Below, one piece after another: positions 13,501 to 25,806 of a stretch of 64,000 nt of DNA. Positions within the stretch are counted from its first letter, which is position 1; each line of letters opens with the position of its first letter. Both the position numbers and the translations under genes were made by a program. The notes below the pieces were generated by a model that searched no databases, had not been told where the DNA came from, and was given only the letters and a program-made list of their open reading frames with translations. Origin of the DNA: Lamellibrachia columna (taxonomy: Eukaryota; Annelida; Polychaeta; Sabellida; Siboglinidae). The stretch is from assembly GCA_963662155.1 (NCBI GenBank), contig OY759265.1:7875642-7939641 (forward strand), given 5' to 3'.

Positions 13501-16419
13501 AGGTGAAATGGCTTCATTTTTTGCAGTGGCTTCCTATTGAAATACATGACAATGGCATTCCTCTTATTAAACAACTTTTACACTGGCTTCATTTTATCCA
13601 GTGGCCTTCCATTGATTACATATTCACTATATAACCAGGTGAGAGAAATATTTTAAATTCAGATCTAGATGCTTCTCCAACATGTACTGACAGTGCCTTT
13701 GCGTTAAACTGGAAATCTTTATCACCAAGTTGACGGTTTAAGCAAGCAATCATACCAGAACACTTTACAGCCTACAAACTACATCCAGCATATCAGGGTG
13801 TTAAACTCTTTGCTGGCCAATTGGAGATTGTTAATGACTTTATTGTGTCCAAGAGTCCTGCCTTCATCACTGAGCTGATTGCCTTTCAAGCCAAATCCAC
13901 ACCATACCCTGCTGCATTTTTCAATGAGGCAGCACTTCGGATGGATCCAGTTACCTGGTGGAAAGCAACTAAATCCAGTGGTGTAAATTCTGACTTTGTA
14001 GACTTTGTGATACGTCTTCTACAGGCACCAGCTTCCTCAGCCTCAGTAGAGCGTATATTTTCCAACTTTGGACAGATCCACAGCAAAATTAGGAACAGAC
14101 TAGGAAATCAAACTGCAGGAAAGTGTTCTGTTTCTGTCTCCTGAGAGGTGATCTTGAGATTGATTATTAACTGCTGTTTGACATGAACAGTGTGCTATAT
14201 ACCTGATGTGAAGATTGTGTGTGACCTGATACGAACATTGTGCTAATTGTGAGAACATTGTGCTGATTTTAATGTAAATATTATTCTCTTAACTTCTGTA
14301 AATGTTATACTTTGAAGTATGAACACTGTCAGGGGTTGTGTGTTTATTGTATTAAACTATATTATAGTTGCTGACAGTGATGCAATAAAGAATAACACAC
14401 TTTTATTCCCAGTTTCTTCCTAGTTTCTTCCATTTCTTCCGGGAAGAAAGGTGTTTCTTCCCTTTTTTCCCATGTTTCTTCCCACGGAAGGGAAGAAATA
14501 CCTTTCTTCCCGGAAGAAAGCCAATCCTGCTGAAGTTTGGCGTAATAACCTTCGGGTCCTTGCCGGTTACTGTGTAGACACAGACATATAGCCATCTTTG
14601 CCCATAATAATTTAGTTTTTGAAGTAACTTTTTGACAGTAATTTAAAAAAAACTGATTCCATGCAGAATATACAATCTGAATGTTCGAGGCAAGAGAGGG
14701 AACATTGTGCAAGCATTCCCTGCTGTCGAGTATGACTTCTTCCCCAACCCTCTACATCTGGCCTCAGATGACCTTGTGCACATCCAGTGGACGGGTAAGG
14801 TTGCTGTTTGCCAAATTGTCATTGTCCTCATTCACCAGTCTGCACATGTGTAAAATAATAGCAATAGTACAACAGAAATAATACTGGTAATAATGAAACA
14901 CAATCAATATTGATCTCAGGAAATCGATGTACAGTGCAGCTGATGGTATTATTCTCAATTTCAGAGTAGCCTATGAGTGTAGTATTCGTTATGGCTTTAC
15001 ATTGTGTGATATATGCTATCTGCTATTTATTCCATCTACCAGGGTACATACACCAAGCACAAACATATCATTGAAGTATTTCTGTTTTATAGTTGTCGTG
15101 GTCAGTGTCTAGGGTAGCATACTTTGAAAACAGGTGGATTACGTATATTAATTAAAATAGTGTAACTTGTAGCAGCACATCTGGGTGTATACTCCCCTAC
15201 ATACGGGACATACTTTTAATCCTTATTTCACTGCTCACGATGGTTCTATTCTAATGTGAAAAGTAGAGCCACAAGCACCAGAATAAAATGTATAAAATGT
15301 TTACTTGTGATGATATGACAGCTTGACATAATTATGTTATGTTGAAGGTTCGAACACTCACCACAACGGTGGCAGTGGAGGGGATGGAGAGGCAGGGGCG
15401 GACGGAGAGGGAAAGGCAGGTCAGTTCACTAGAAGATGAATAAACAGCTAAAACTGAAGCAGACGTTTGATGTGATTATTTTATTATCGAAAAGTCGGAC
15501 ATAAGTTTTGTTTATGGTTGTGAGTTGAACGGTAGCCAGGTGTTAGTGGCATCACGTGACGGTCATGTTGGAAGGACTTTCAAAGTGTCAAAAGGCAGTT
15601 GTATGGTGACTGACCGTGCAGAAATTCTGTATAAAAAACAATATTTCTAGCAGGATCATGTCTGGCAAAAAAAATTTCTTGAAGACAGTAGGCAAACAAA
15701 TATGAAATGAATAAATAACATCAACAAGCTATACTATTGCGGTGTGTTCTGTAATTATTTTAGGCACCGACAGAAACAACCTAGTACAGATTAGTGGTCT
15801 GAATGAGAACTTCCCCATGCCATTTGAAAACACGACGATGTGGTCCAACATGGAAGTGGCCTGGATCTATCACGGCGTGACGCAGTTGAAGTCACGTGAT
15901 ACGGCTCTCAATATGGCGTCTTCTGGATATTTTGTGTGCGTACAATGCTATGTTGTACCTTACTTTATAAATGTTGTTGATTATCTACTGGTTGGTTAAC
16001 ATAATTAATAGCTGTCATTTCTCTTAGGAATCTTTCAGTAATTTAATTTTATACTTCTGACAACGGTGTATAAAGTATTATGTGGTGCTAAAAATAACAG
16101 AAAGAAATTTTGAGAAATACTTTTAAATGATGATGACACATTGTAAATCAATTAAGTTTTAAATTAACTAGTTTACTTCACAGTTTCACCAACTGATTGG
16201 TTTTGAATCAATTTGTCGGTTAATTCCAGATGCGTGAAGAAATCGGATTGCTCCAAAAGTGGTGAAGATTCCGTGCTCTTGAATACAAAACTGGACAATG
16301 CATCTCCATCTTATGAGGGTGCTTTGCTCAAATTCAAGAAGGGCAGATATCATTACATGTGTACAAGAAACAACAACTACACCAATCGCAGTCAGAAGGG
16401 AACGCTCATTGTTCATTAG
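7502..16419 (+). CDS. Secreted protein DD3-3-like, complete 14-exon gene
   Basis: Exons: 7502-7642, 8162-8242, 8708-8876, 9228-9416, 9756-9948, 10600-10769, 11313-11460, 11750-11854, 12174-12236, 12704-12856, 14667-14794, 15348-15419, 15764-15935, 16230-16419. They total 1974 nt, or 657 residues plus stop, and every phase closes. Residues 1-16 form a signal peptide ([16 protein letters not shown]); the mature chain begins [16 protein letters not shown], the hallmark start of DD3-3-like proteins first named in Dictyostelium and annotated in many invertebrates. Other conserved-looking blocks are WTNQHGCG (exon 3), [16 protein letters not shown] (residues 229-244), [25 protein letters not shown] and HIQWTG. 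Residues 514-537 are a Gly/Asp/Glu linker. There is no GPI or transmembrane tail, so it is probably secreted. The biochemical function of the family is unknown to me. A hAT remnant lies in intron 10. Confidence 0.88.
13008..14530 (+). mobile_element. hAT-family DNA transposon remnant in the DD3-3-like gene intron
   Basis: The left end starts CAGGGTTGGCAGGTTTCTTC and the right end, read in reverse, starts CAGGATTGGCTTTCTTCC: matching imperfect terminal inverted repeats followed by TTTCTTCC-rich subterminal DNA on both sides. The heptamer TTTGGCG flanks the element, directly at the left and 6 bp beyond the CCTG end at the right, suggesting a target duplication with a small indel. It encodes a C-terminal transposase remnant. 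It lies between exons 10 and 11 of the host gene, in the same orientation. Confidence 0.8.
13750..14144 (+). pseudogene. hAT transposase C-terminal (dimerisation domain) remnant
   Basis: The frame runs through a [24 protein letters not shown] region to [16 protein letters not shown], then HSKIRNRLG. The latter two blocks are the signature of the hAT dimerisation domain. The RNase-H catalytic core, the BED zinc finger and any start codon are missing, so this is a dead fragment and cannot be an active transposase. Confidence 0.85.
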
Positions 16420-16709
16420 TGAGAAACATAGCAAGATGTCTGTCCATGTTATAACATATCCCAAGTGATTATTCCCACAGTGATTATGCAGCTTCCATTG
16501 TAGTGTTTTTGTCAGAAGAGCTGCTTGGTGGGACACATTTGCCTTATCTCCATTACGTTTTTGAACCGCGTGTGAGGAAAACATAACGTGAATAACCAGT
16601 ATAACTTACTTTGATAATTGAGATGTATCATAGCTTTCATCAAAAATATTATCCTAAATACAGCCATTGCTTCTGTAGAATTAATCAAACTATAGAGTGG
16701 GTGTAACTG

Positions 16710-16715
16710 AATAAA
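16710..16715 (+). terminator. Possible polyadenylation signal of the DD3-3-like gene
   Basis: AATAAA lies about 290 bp after the stop codon. Other AATAAA motifs occur nearby, so the true site is not certain. Confidence 0.35.
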
Positions 16716-19700
16716 ACATATTTTCAACTTTTTTCTGCCAGACCCCCATTTCTATAGTAACGAACAAAATGGCCACCAGTTTGAACAAATATTGGCAAAT
16801 TGAGAATCAGTGTCATTCTTTATTGAACAAAGATATCATTATACTTATGTCATAAGAACCATCTTCAATGTACACTCTATTATACAACTGCAGAAAACAT
16901 TTAAAACGTTTTTTATTTGTAACTTCCGGAAAAAAATGCTTCTTTTTTGCAACAGATACGTATGTAACTATCAAACTTTTGATTATTTTAATAATGTGTT
17001 CTGCCAGCCGTGTAGAGAAGAATAAGCTGAATAAAACACTAAAAACCTTATTTGACTAGCGTGGCTACTTCCAGAGATATCCTTCTTCCAGATGTTAAAA
17101 ATACAGGATGCGTAATATTACTGAAATTCATAAAACGTTCAACATGAAAGGAAAACAATAAAATGCCAAATAAAATAATATGTTCTGGCATTTATTACAC
17201 ATATGTTGTGCGCTAAATTAAAGTTGGTCAAATATTGTTTGGTGTAGCTCGAGCGCGTTTCTATATCCTTTTGTAACGGAGATTACACAAACAAAATGGT
17301 CCCATTATTCAATTTATCATAAAATAAGAAACGAAAATATGAGCAAGGAGATATTTCGCCTGTATGTCCTCCAATACGTCTTCTACAGGCCAAGTTTTAA
17401 TTTAACTAAGGAAGGTTAGTTTCTCAAAACAATTGTGCACTTTTTTGCGTTTGTAATAACCTAACTTTTTAAGACAAATGTTGAGATATGTTTCTAAAAC
17501 AGTCAAATAGTTTATATTTGTACATAATAGGGAAGAAGCAGCGTGTGCTGCACTTCTATAATGTCTGGCTGATTCGCATTGAATCATGTGAAGTAAAAAG
17601 TAATTTGAAATTTTGCAGTTGTTGTAATAGTGTCATTACAACAATTGAATTGCGCATATAGATTGTGCTACAAGATTGTAATCAGCAGTATAATGTCAAT
17701 TGTTTAAGGTCTGCAGGTTCGGATCATGGAGACGTTGTTATTACAGAAGTATAACTTCATTTCATTGAGTTCCATGAACAATACTGTACAAACTGTTAGG
17801 TGTAATATGTTGGTCTGTTGTGTGGATCACACCTTTAATTGTATTGGTATTTTGTAAGTCCTAAGTATTTGTTCTAATTAATGACATTTATTTGCTATTA
17901 TATTAAAAGTAAATGTTTGGTACGTGTACGTGTGATGGATTTTTCAAAGCAAATTAGCATAACAGTATTCAATAAGTCATGCAGTCACTGCATACCAATT
18001 TCAATCTTCTTACTTTGAAACACGTACCGAGCAGAAACTACGAGCCTATGACCATAATGCGCTGGTCGAAACCGACCAACTGTCTTGAAACTATGACTCG
18101 ATTACATGTTTATAAGTGGCTCAGAAGTATATTGTTTGTTGACAATGGCATGGAACGGCTCAATCTAGCTACAGGACTGTTCAATAAAAAATTCTATGAA
18201 TGTCAGAATGAACGTTCATGGTGATCAAATTTAATCCACTACAGACACTTGGGGGAACACCCTGCAAAACGAACCCTGAAGCATGACTTGTAATAAATTT
18301 GACATTTTTATTAAAACAATTTGTTTTCTACTGAGTCTTTCCGTCATTTTGACATAGCCAATAAATCTCCGTCCACGTGGATTGGTGCCATCAGCATCCG
18401 GACTAGAGGGATAAAGAGGAGAGCAACAACTTATCCGCAACATCGTTCGATGACACAATCATCTAGGTTCCATGAACATGCAGTTAGTGTGTTTAATTAA
18501 ATATCGATGATTAGTTGCGTGGAGCAGGGCCTCGATACTTTCTCGTATGTAAGCCAATATCTGTTCGCCACGTTGTCATAACTATAATTAATTCCTCCAC
18601 AGCACCGCAGACTCTCAGCATTTTCGATGGTAAGCAATATTGACATTGAGCACCGCTCAAAGTTGGCCAAGGAGACCTTTGCTTTCCTTTTCTCAGTAGT
18701 CCTAAAGGTGAGCGGCAGCTCAGACTCACACAGCTAAGAACCGTCGCAGGAAGTCACAAAGACTGTCACAATCGACTACAACCGTACGCACAGGCGTTCA
18801 ACACAACGATTAATTTTCTCTATCAATAAAATACTTCGTTTCTTCTGTACTTCTTTGTGATGTTTCACATGTTTGTTTATATATGAAGGGATGGAGCGGT
18901 CGGTCACGTGTGCGAGGCGACCAGGTGCAAAACTGCCGGGCCCAAGGCACCGAGTGGCTAATGATCTCAGTCATGTTGATCATCATAGGTTGATATGTAT
19001 GCAATTATCTGACTACATTTGTACTTACATATGGCGCCTTATTGTCTAAATTGCTACATCTAAAGGGTGTTTCAAAACTCCACCCGATCTTTGTCTCTTT
19101 AAAAATGTGCGTGAAAAACGAATCCACTATTACTACTAATTTCATCATCACGCATTTCGCAAACAAATTGTCCACACTCGTAACCTGCACAGTCCCACAC
19201 GTATATTGTCCAAATTTCACAAATTCTTTCCCTTCGTTACTGTCCGAAAACGGCTTGCGGCAGTGCAAATATGGTGTATTATCGTTTTCTGTATCCAGTG
19301 TTTCGCTTGTTACATAATTCATGTTATGTCATTATTATTATTGTAAGTGTGGGGTCCTTCATCGACAGGAAACATTATGTCGTTGTGTCTATGCACTACA
19401 CACAGGTAGTGGAACCCAGAAAGTCATACAACAGATAAAAACAAAATAAAATACAAAATAACTAACAATTATAAACTAGGTAGTTTCATTTTGTGCAAAT
19501 ACGTTAGCAAGGGAAAGATATCCACTATTGCTTCCATATTGACATTACAGCTAAAACATACAATATCAGTGTACCAAACATATTGTCATCAATTAGCAAA
19601 TATAGCCATGCATATGATATAAATGGCACTGTCTTAGCAAGGGCAATGCATTGTACATGTGCTTACTACAATGTTGCCGACTATGCGGGTAACACCTTCA

Positions 19701-19891
19701 GTAACAATATATCTTGATACTATGAGAGCTATATATTGACATTAATAAAGAGTAAGTACAATGATTTTCCAATGATAATTCATAGAACACTCTATGGCTA
19801 CGATGCACTGAAGCTTACCCCCAACACAGCTACATCAGTGTGCGTACGTGCGTGCGTCTTCAGGTTGCGCTACATAAACCAGTACCTGAAT

Positions 19892-20109
<218 letters not shown>

Positions 20110-20332
20110 GTTCTACATTCCTAGAACCAATTACCACACGTCATCATGCACTGGGTTCTCTCCAAGAAGCATTGTGTTTACCACAGAACACACTGCATTA
20201 ACATTACAATATAGCAGTTTAATTAAACTAAGTAACCATATTTTAAATGATATAAGTAATACTAAACTAAATATAATAATCAAGACAATATTCTAATTGA
20301 TAGTGAATGTGATTAATGATGCTCTATATCTA

Positions 20333-20492
20333 TATGAGAAGATCGGGGGAGGATGAAACATGGAGAGAGTGGGTTGCCGATAGAAAACTATGGAAAGAAA
20401 GAACAGAAAGAGTGGTTCGACAATAATGTAACTATACCTGACCATCACCCCTAGATGTACAGCAGGGAACAAGGAGGAAGAGCATGCACCTA
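20333..20492 (-). repeat. Dispersed repeat, copy 1 (next to TA tract)
   Basis: The reverse complement matches 35271-35412: a 'gctcttcctccttgttccct' start, a middle with 'ctttctgttct', and a 'tcctcccccgatcttctcat' end. Both copies adjoin (TA)n arrays. No coding potential was seen. Confidence 0.8.
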
Positions 20493-20796
20493 TTTCACAC
20501 CGCACACATTATCCCTAAAGTGTGCTCCCAGTGACCACTGCTGGCACTTCGCCAGCCACATCGGTCAACTGGCACTGCATATTTGAAACACTATATATTT
20601 ATCTAGCATTTGACTATACCTAATACAAGTAGGCCTACGATGACGGTCTTAATTAATCTTTTTTTTGCGAAATCCTATATATAGATACGCCGTGCACTGT
20701 AATACCTCGCCCACTATAAATGCAATGTATTTATTTTTTACAAAGAATGTTTTTCTTGATAGCTGCTACGTCGCCTACCCTCGAAGAATCGCTATA

Positions 20797-20828
<32 letters not shown>

Positions 20829-21497
20829 CAGGAGACAGCGTCATAAACACATCGAGACAGACAGACTGAGACAACACACGATTGCTGGGTTTAGCGATGT
20901 TTCTATTAAAAGAAACTACCACGGATTTTGGAGCGGCACAAATATAGGTAATGCAACTAGAAGTATAGCATCGAGATGCTCTGTTGAATTACGTGAAACT
21001 TGTCAGAATATACTTCAGATAAGTTATAATGTTTGCTTTAATATTACAAATAAGGCGTTGGTAGACATTCCTTAGATAATACGAGTTGCTAATATTAATA
21101 TGCAGCGGAATTTCAGCGTAATTTAATTTATTCCAATTGGGCGATAATAAGGTACTAAGCCTAAGGACGTGTGTGTTTACATTTAGTACTGGGCTTTCAG
21201 CATGCGGTTTAACAAAAAGTAGAGACCGTGCTTAATAACGTTGGCATCCCTTTGAATAGTATAGATCCTATTAGTTATATGACTCATAGCCGATGTGGAT
21301 TTAGCATTCATGTGCCGTGGCGGGGTGCACAATTTATGCTGACCGTAATTTCGTATTGATGCAATGATGGTCCAGGCCACTGCCAGAGCAGTGGCATCTG
21401 GCAGTGGCACTGTGCACTTGGTCTTAGAGGGGGCATCCGAGCCTGCTGGGGCATGCACGGCCTCCCCAGAGCAAAATTAAACGTAGACCTACGAAAC

Positions 21498-21620
21498 GCG
21501 TTTACAATGCATTTCTGATGTTTAATTTTAAATTCATGGGCTGATGCAGGCCCCAGTGCACACCACAAGCAGCAAGAGGCCCCGAAGTTGCGAGGGGGCA
21601 TTATAGCCATTACATTTTTT
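21498..21620. repeat. Dispersed repeat with 'aggccccgaagttgcgag' motif, copy 1
   Basis: Shares an acgcgttt start, a middle with gcaggcccc/gcagggggc and a 'gccccRaagYtgcgag' block with 23527-23670. The two copies lie in the same orientation on either side of the hAT-like element at 21648-23107. Confidence 0.55.
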
Positions 21621-21647
21621 TTTATGAGCGTAAGGTCCGGTGTGCGC

Positions 21648-22659
21648 TAGTAGTAGTGCCCTGCGCGGGCCGGGCCTCTACATAATTTCGCGGGCCGGAC
21701 CGGGCCTGGGCCTACATACTGCGGGCCCGAGCCGGGCCTGAGCTGAAAACAATTTAAACACATCGGGCTTGGGCCGGGTCTGGGCCTAGTGTAAGCGGCC
21801 TGGGCTGGGCCTGGACATAATAAAAATATTCATACAAAACACCGATTATTACTTTATTTTTTAATAAAAGCTGATTATAAATTGTAATTCCGGTTAATGA
21901 ATGCTTAAAATTATTTCTTTAGTATTATATAGTTGCAAATTGAGACCTTGCATGGAATCTAATGGCCCCATAAGTTCACTTGGCTGGAAGTAGCCAGCCC
22001 CAAATGTTTACTTTAGAAATATTTGCAGAGGCAATCAAGCCATGATTAGCCATCAACTTATCACCCTTTGACCCTACCAGTGGACATTCTATTGTCTAGG
22101 TCTTCCCTCCAAACATTGCCCACCTGAATGACCTGCCCACTGCCAAGTGCCCACTAGGCCACTAGCCCACTACCCAGTACCCAACCCAGTTGGTAATTGG
22201 TATTTCTCCCCAGTCCTAATTCATTCACACTTGTACTAATTCACACATGTCTGAACCTGTCTGTCTCAGGCTAGTGACTGCAGGCCTGCTGGAAATGCCA
22301 CTGGGTGTCAGTGCCAGTGGGTGACATTTAATTGAAATATCATATTAAATTATGTTAACTTAGTTGAGCTAATTCAATTAACAATATAAATTGGGGTTAT
22401 GGCTTGCATATGGGTTAAGTCAGGGTTAGATAAACAAATCTCCTACCCTAACCATAAGCCAATACATTAAAGCCAAATATAACAAATGTTATCATATTTA
22501 ATAGTAATGACACTAAGAAGTTTTTCTTTATTTTTCTTCAGGATATTCGTAAGTTTGAAGAAGTTGGTGGTGCTGGATTTTTAGAACTCTCCCCGCACAC
22601 TATGGACCTTCAGTATAAGAGTAGTACTCCACTAAGAGCTAAGGATATTATGCCCTATC

Positions 22660-22755
<96 letters not shown>

Positions 22756-23107
22756 TATTTAATAAAACAATAAGTCTGTTTTATAGTTTACTTGTTTTTC
22801 GTCTTTGTTATAAGATTATAGGTTTATCTTCTCTAAACTTAGCGGGCCATGGGCTTGCGGGCTGCGGGCTTACCCATCATCCGTGGGTATGGGCCGGGCC
22901 TGGGCCTGAAACTTGCGGGCCGGGCCGGGCTGGGCCTGGGCCAAACATTCACGGTCTGGGTCAGGCCTGCACCGGGCCTGGGTCTAAATTCTAGTTTGCG
23001 GGCCTGGGTGGGCCGGGCTTGAAAAATTATTGCGGGCCGGGCCTGGACTCTAACTGCTAATTGCGGGCCGGGCTTGGGATCAAATTCTAGGCCCGCGCAG
23101 GGCACTA
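21648..23107. mobile_element. Non-autonomous hAT-like element, copy 1, with perfect 8-bp TSD
   Basis: The element starts TAGTAGTAGTGCCCTGCG and ends CGCAGGGCACTA, with perfect terminal inverted repeats (TAGTGCCCTGCGCGGGCC at the core). The octamer GTGTGCGC lies directly on both sides (21640-21647 and 23108-23115), the target-duplication length of hAT elements. About 150-270 bp inside each end are filled with GCGGGCCGGGCCTGGGCC-type repeats. The interior is AT-rich, holds a (TA)n tract at 22660-22748, and has no transposase. A second copy with its own duplication is at 42148-43584. The 5' end carries two extra TAG units. Confidence 0.9.
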
Positions 23108-24591
23108 GTGTGCGCATTGACTTAATTGGTGACTGATAATATTATTAATCGGTTTGTAAAGTATATGCCAGTTTTATTTAATTAAGTTATTAATAGCTAA
23201 CCCCAGGGATGAGGGTAAGGCGACTTTTTTGGGTACTCTTACTATTGGGTACTCTTACTGTTGGGTACTCTTACTATTGGGTACTCTTACTATTGGGTAC
23301 TCTTACTATTACCAACAACTCAGTTACGCTGTTTATTTACTGAAAATAGTTTTCCAATGGCTAAAACACATATCTATCCCTAATGTGAACACATTAAAGA
23401 CATGCTAATGTAGTTTAATGATGTACAGTTTGAAAGTTTTCCTTGGGGAGCCACGCTGCCACAGGTTACCCTATGGGGGTCTTCCCGGAAAATATTTATA
23501 CTTACAGCTCTGAAATGCGTTCAGAACGCGTTTCATTACTGAGGTTTAATTAGTGTTAGATGTCCGGTTTGGTGCAGGGGGCGTAACATAACCTGCAAGT
23601 GCAAGGGGGCCCCAAAGCTGCGAGAGGCCACTACATATTTTTGATGGGGGTCATGACCCCTGGACCTCCCAAATCCGCCTGTGTTATGAGTTATACCATG
23701 CAGTGGTATATATAAGATTTCGCAAAGGGGGCCAAGCTCAGTCACCTATTAGTTTACCAAGCTACCGTGTAGTGGCGCAACAGGTTACGTACAAAAAAAT
23801 CAGAAATTTAGACAAAGAAATACACCTACTGCTGCTTCTACTGTATCAGCGGGGAGTTCTTGGGAAATCGGTTATATCTATAGTTGCATAACATGTCCGT
23901 GCTCACTGCTTACTCCGAAGTAGCTTTTAATTCTGGTTTTTGTTTGTGACATTGAGCGAAATTATTTAGTTCGGCACGTCTACGGTACCAAGTGGACCAC
24001 ATTTTTACCATTTTCGCTTCGATTCGCGTACTTTTTATTATACCAATATTCCGAACAATTAGAATAAATGTTCCATTTAAAAAATGACAGCAAGAAGCTG
24101 CATCAGATATCACATTGACGTTAGGGTGCCAAAAGAACATTTGCGACATTATTAATTATTATTATTTTGTAATAAAGGTACGTTTAATTTATATTTTATT
24201 TGCTGGGGATACGAGTATTGCTTATAAAGGGGAATTTAATACCAGGTACGTTAATAAAATTATAATATTAATATCTGTATTGTATGTAATCATTTCGCTG
24301 TGTGCTGTTATGCGTGGTCGTTTTAATGTTTCTTTTCAAATTTAGTATTGATGTTAACTGCCCCGAATTTCGATAGAGATAACACTAGGCATCCAGTTCT
24401 AACACCCGCCTGTTCTATCTAGCAACGGAAATATATTTTAAAACTTGTAAAATTGACAAATATAACAGAAAATCGGGTTGCACATCGTTGGACCCTTGAT
24501 AAGACAATGGCTTCCTTGTCCACTAGCCGTCTAGATGTTTTTTTTTATTAGATGGCATTTATGAAATCGTGTCCTGTCTCTCACCCGCTAG
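23108..24591. other. Intergenic DNA upstream of HDHD3
   Basis: Apart from the 16-bp tandem repeat and the repeat copy at 23527-23670, no gene or clear promoter was seen. The 250 bp before the ATG at 24592 are AT-rich with a T7 run; no TATA box could be assigned. Confidence 0.5.
23231..23310 (+). repeat. 16-bp tandem repeat, five copies
   Basis: The unit gggtactcttactatt occurs five times in a row with a single A-to-G change in the second copy. The near identity implies recent expansion. Confidence 0.95.
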
Positions 24592-25104
24592 ATGTCGCGC
24601 ATCAGGCTGCTCACGTTCGACGTGACAAACACCCTGCTGCGCCTGCGCACATCTCCCGGGCGCGAGTATGCGAACGTCGCGAAGACGTTTGACGTGAACG
24701 TCGGGTCTGCCGAGCTCGACCGCGTCTACAAGAGTGTCTGGGCGGAGAAGAAGTCGGACCACCCGATCTACGGACTCGAGGACGGACTCACGACGAAGCA
24801 GTGGTGGGCCGACCTGGTTAGCCGTGTCTTCTGTCGGGCCGGATACGCCGGCAGTCCCGTCGCGCTCGAGATGATCGCCGACAAGCTGCACGAGGAGTTC
24901 AGCGCTGGGAAGAACTGGGAGATCGTGCCGTTCGCCGTGGATGTCCTCAAGGTTATTCGGCGAATAATATATTTTCTGTATAAATGTATGTATGTATGTA
25001 TGGATGGATGGATGCAAGTATATATATACATTCGTACAATTTTTCATCAAGTTGGTAGATATATATGAGTAAGTAATCTCAATAGGTGTAGTTGAAGAAA
25101 CTCG

Positions 25105-25144
<40 letters not shown>

Positions 25145-25231
25145 GCATGTATGTATGTATGTATAGATATATATATATATGCATGTATGTATGTATAGAT
25201 ATATATATATGTATGTATGTATATATGTATA

Positions 25232-25262
<31 letters not shown>

Positions 25263-25716
25263 TACTTACTTACTTAATCCTCTTCGTGCGGGATCACATA
25301 TAAGGCCGACACCAAAGAACGCCAATGTTGCCTGTCCGTTGCAAGCTTCGTCACCTGGCCCCAACTCCACCCGAGAGCCTTCATCTCCCGCTCTACTGAT
25401 CTCCTCCACGTCTCCTTGGGTCTCCCCCTCGCTCTCTTGCCACCAGGGGTCCAGTGCATGGCCACTCTTGGAATGGATGTCGGCGGCATTCTGCAGACAT
25501 GTCCGATCCATTTCCATCTGCGGTGTTTAACCTCGAGAGATATGGGCTGCATACCTGTTCTTTCATGGAGTTCCGTGTTGGAGATTTTGTTTGGCCAGTA
25601 CATTCGCAGGATCTTCCTGAGGCATCTGGCATATGCCTTTGGCGACCTTTCATGATTCCTCCGCTTATAGTAGCACACTCAGGACGTTGCTCTAATATTA
25701 TATATATATATACACA

Positions 25717-25806
<90 letters not shown>

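Noticed and set aside
16186..16584. 132-codon minus-strand frame
   Set aside because: Antisense to the last DD3-3-like exon, whose plus-strand frame continues the conserved protein in the right phase.
24559..25050. 163-codon frame on the minus strand
   Set aside because: Antisense shadow of HDHD3 exon 1, which has clear HAD motifs on the plus strand.
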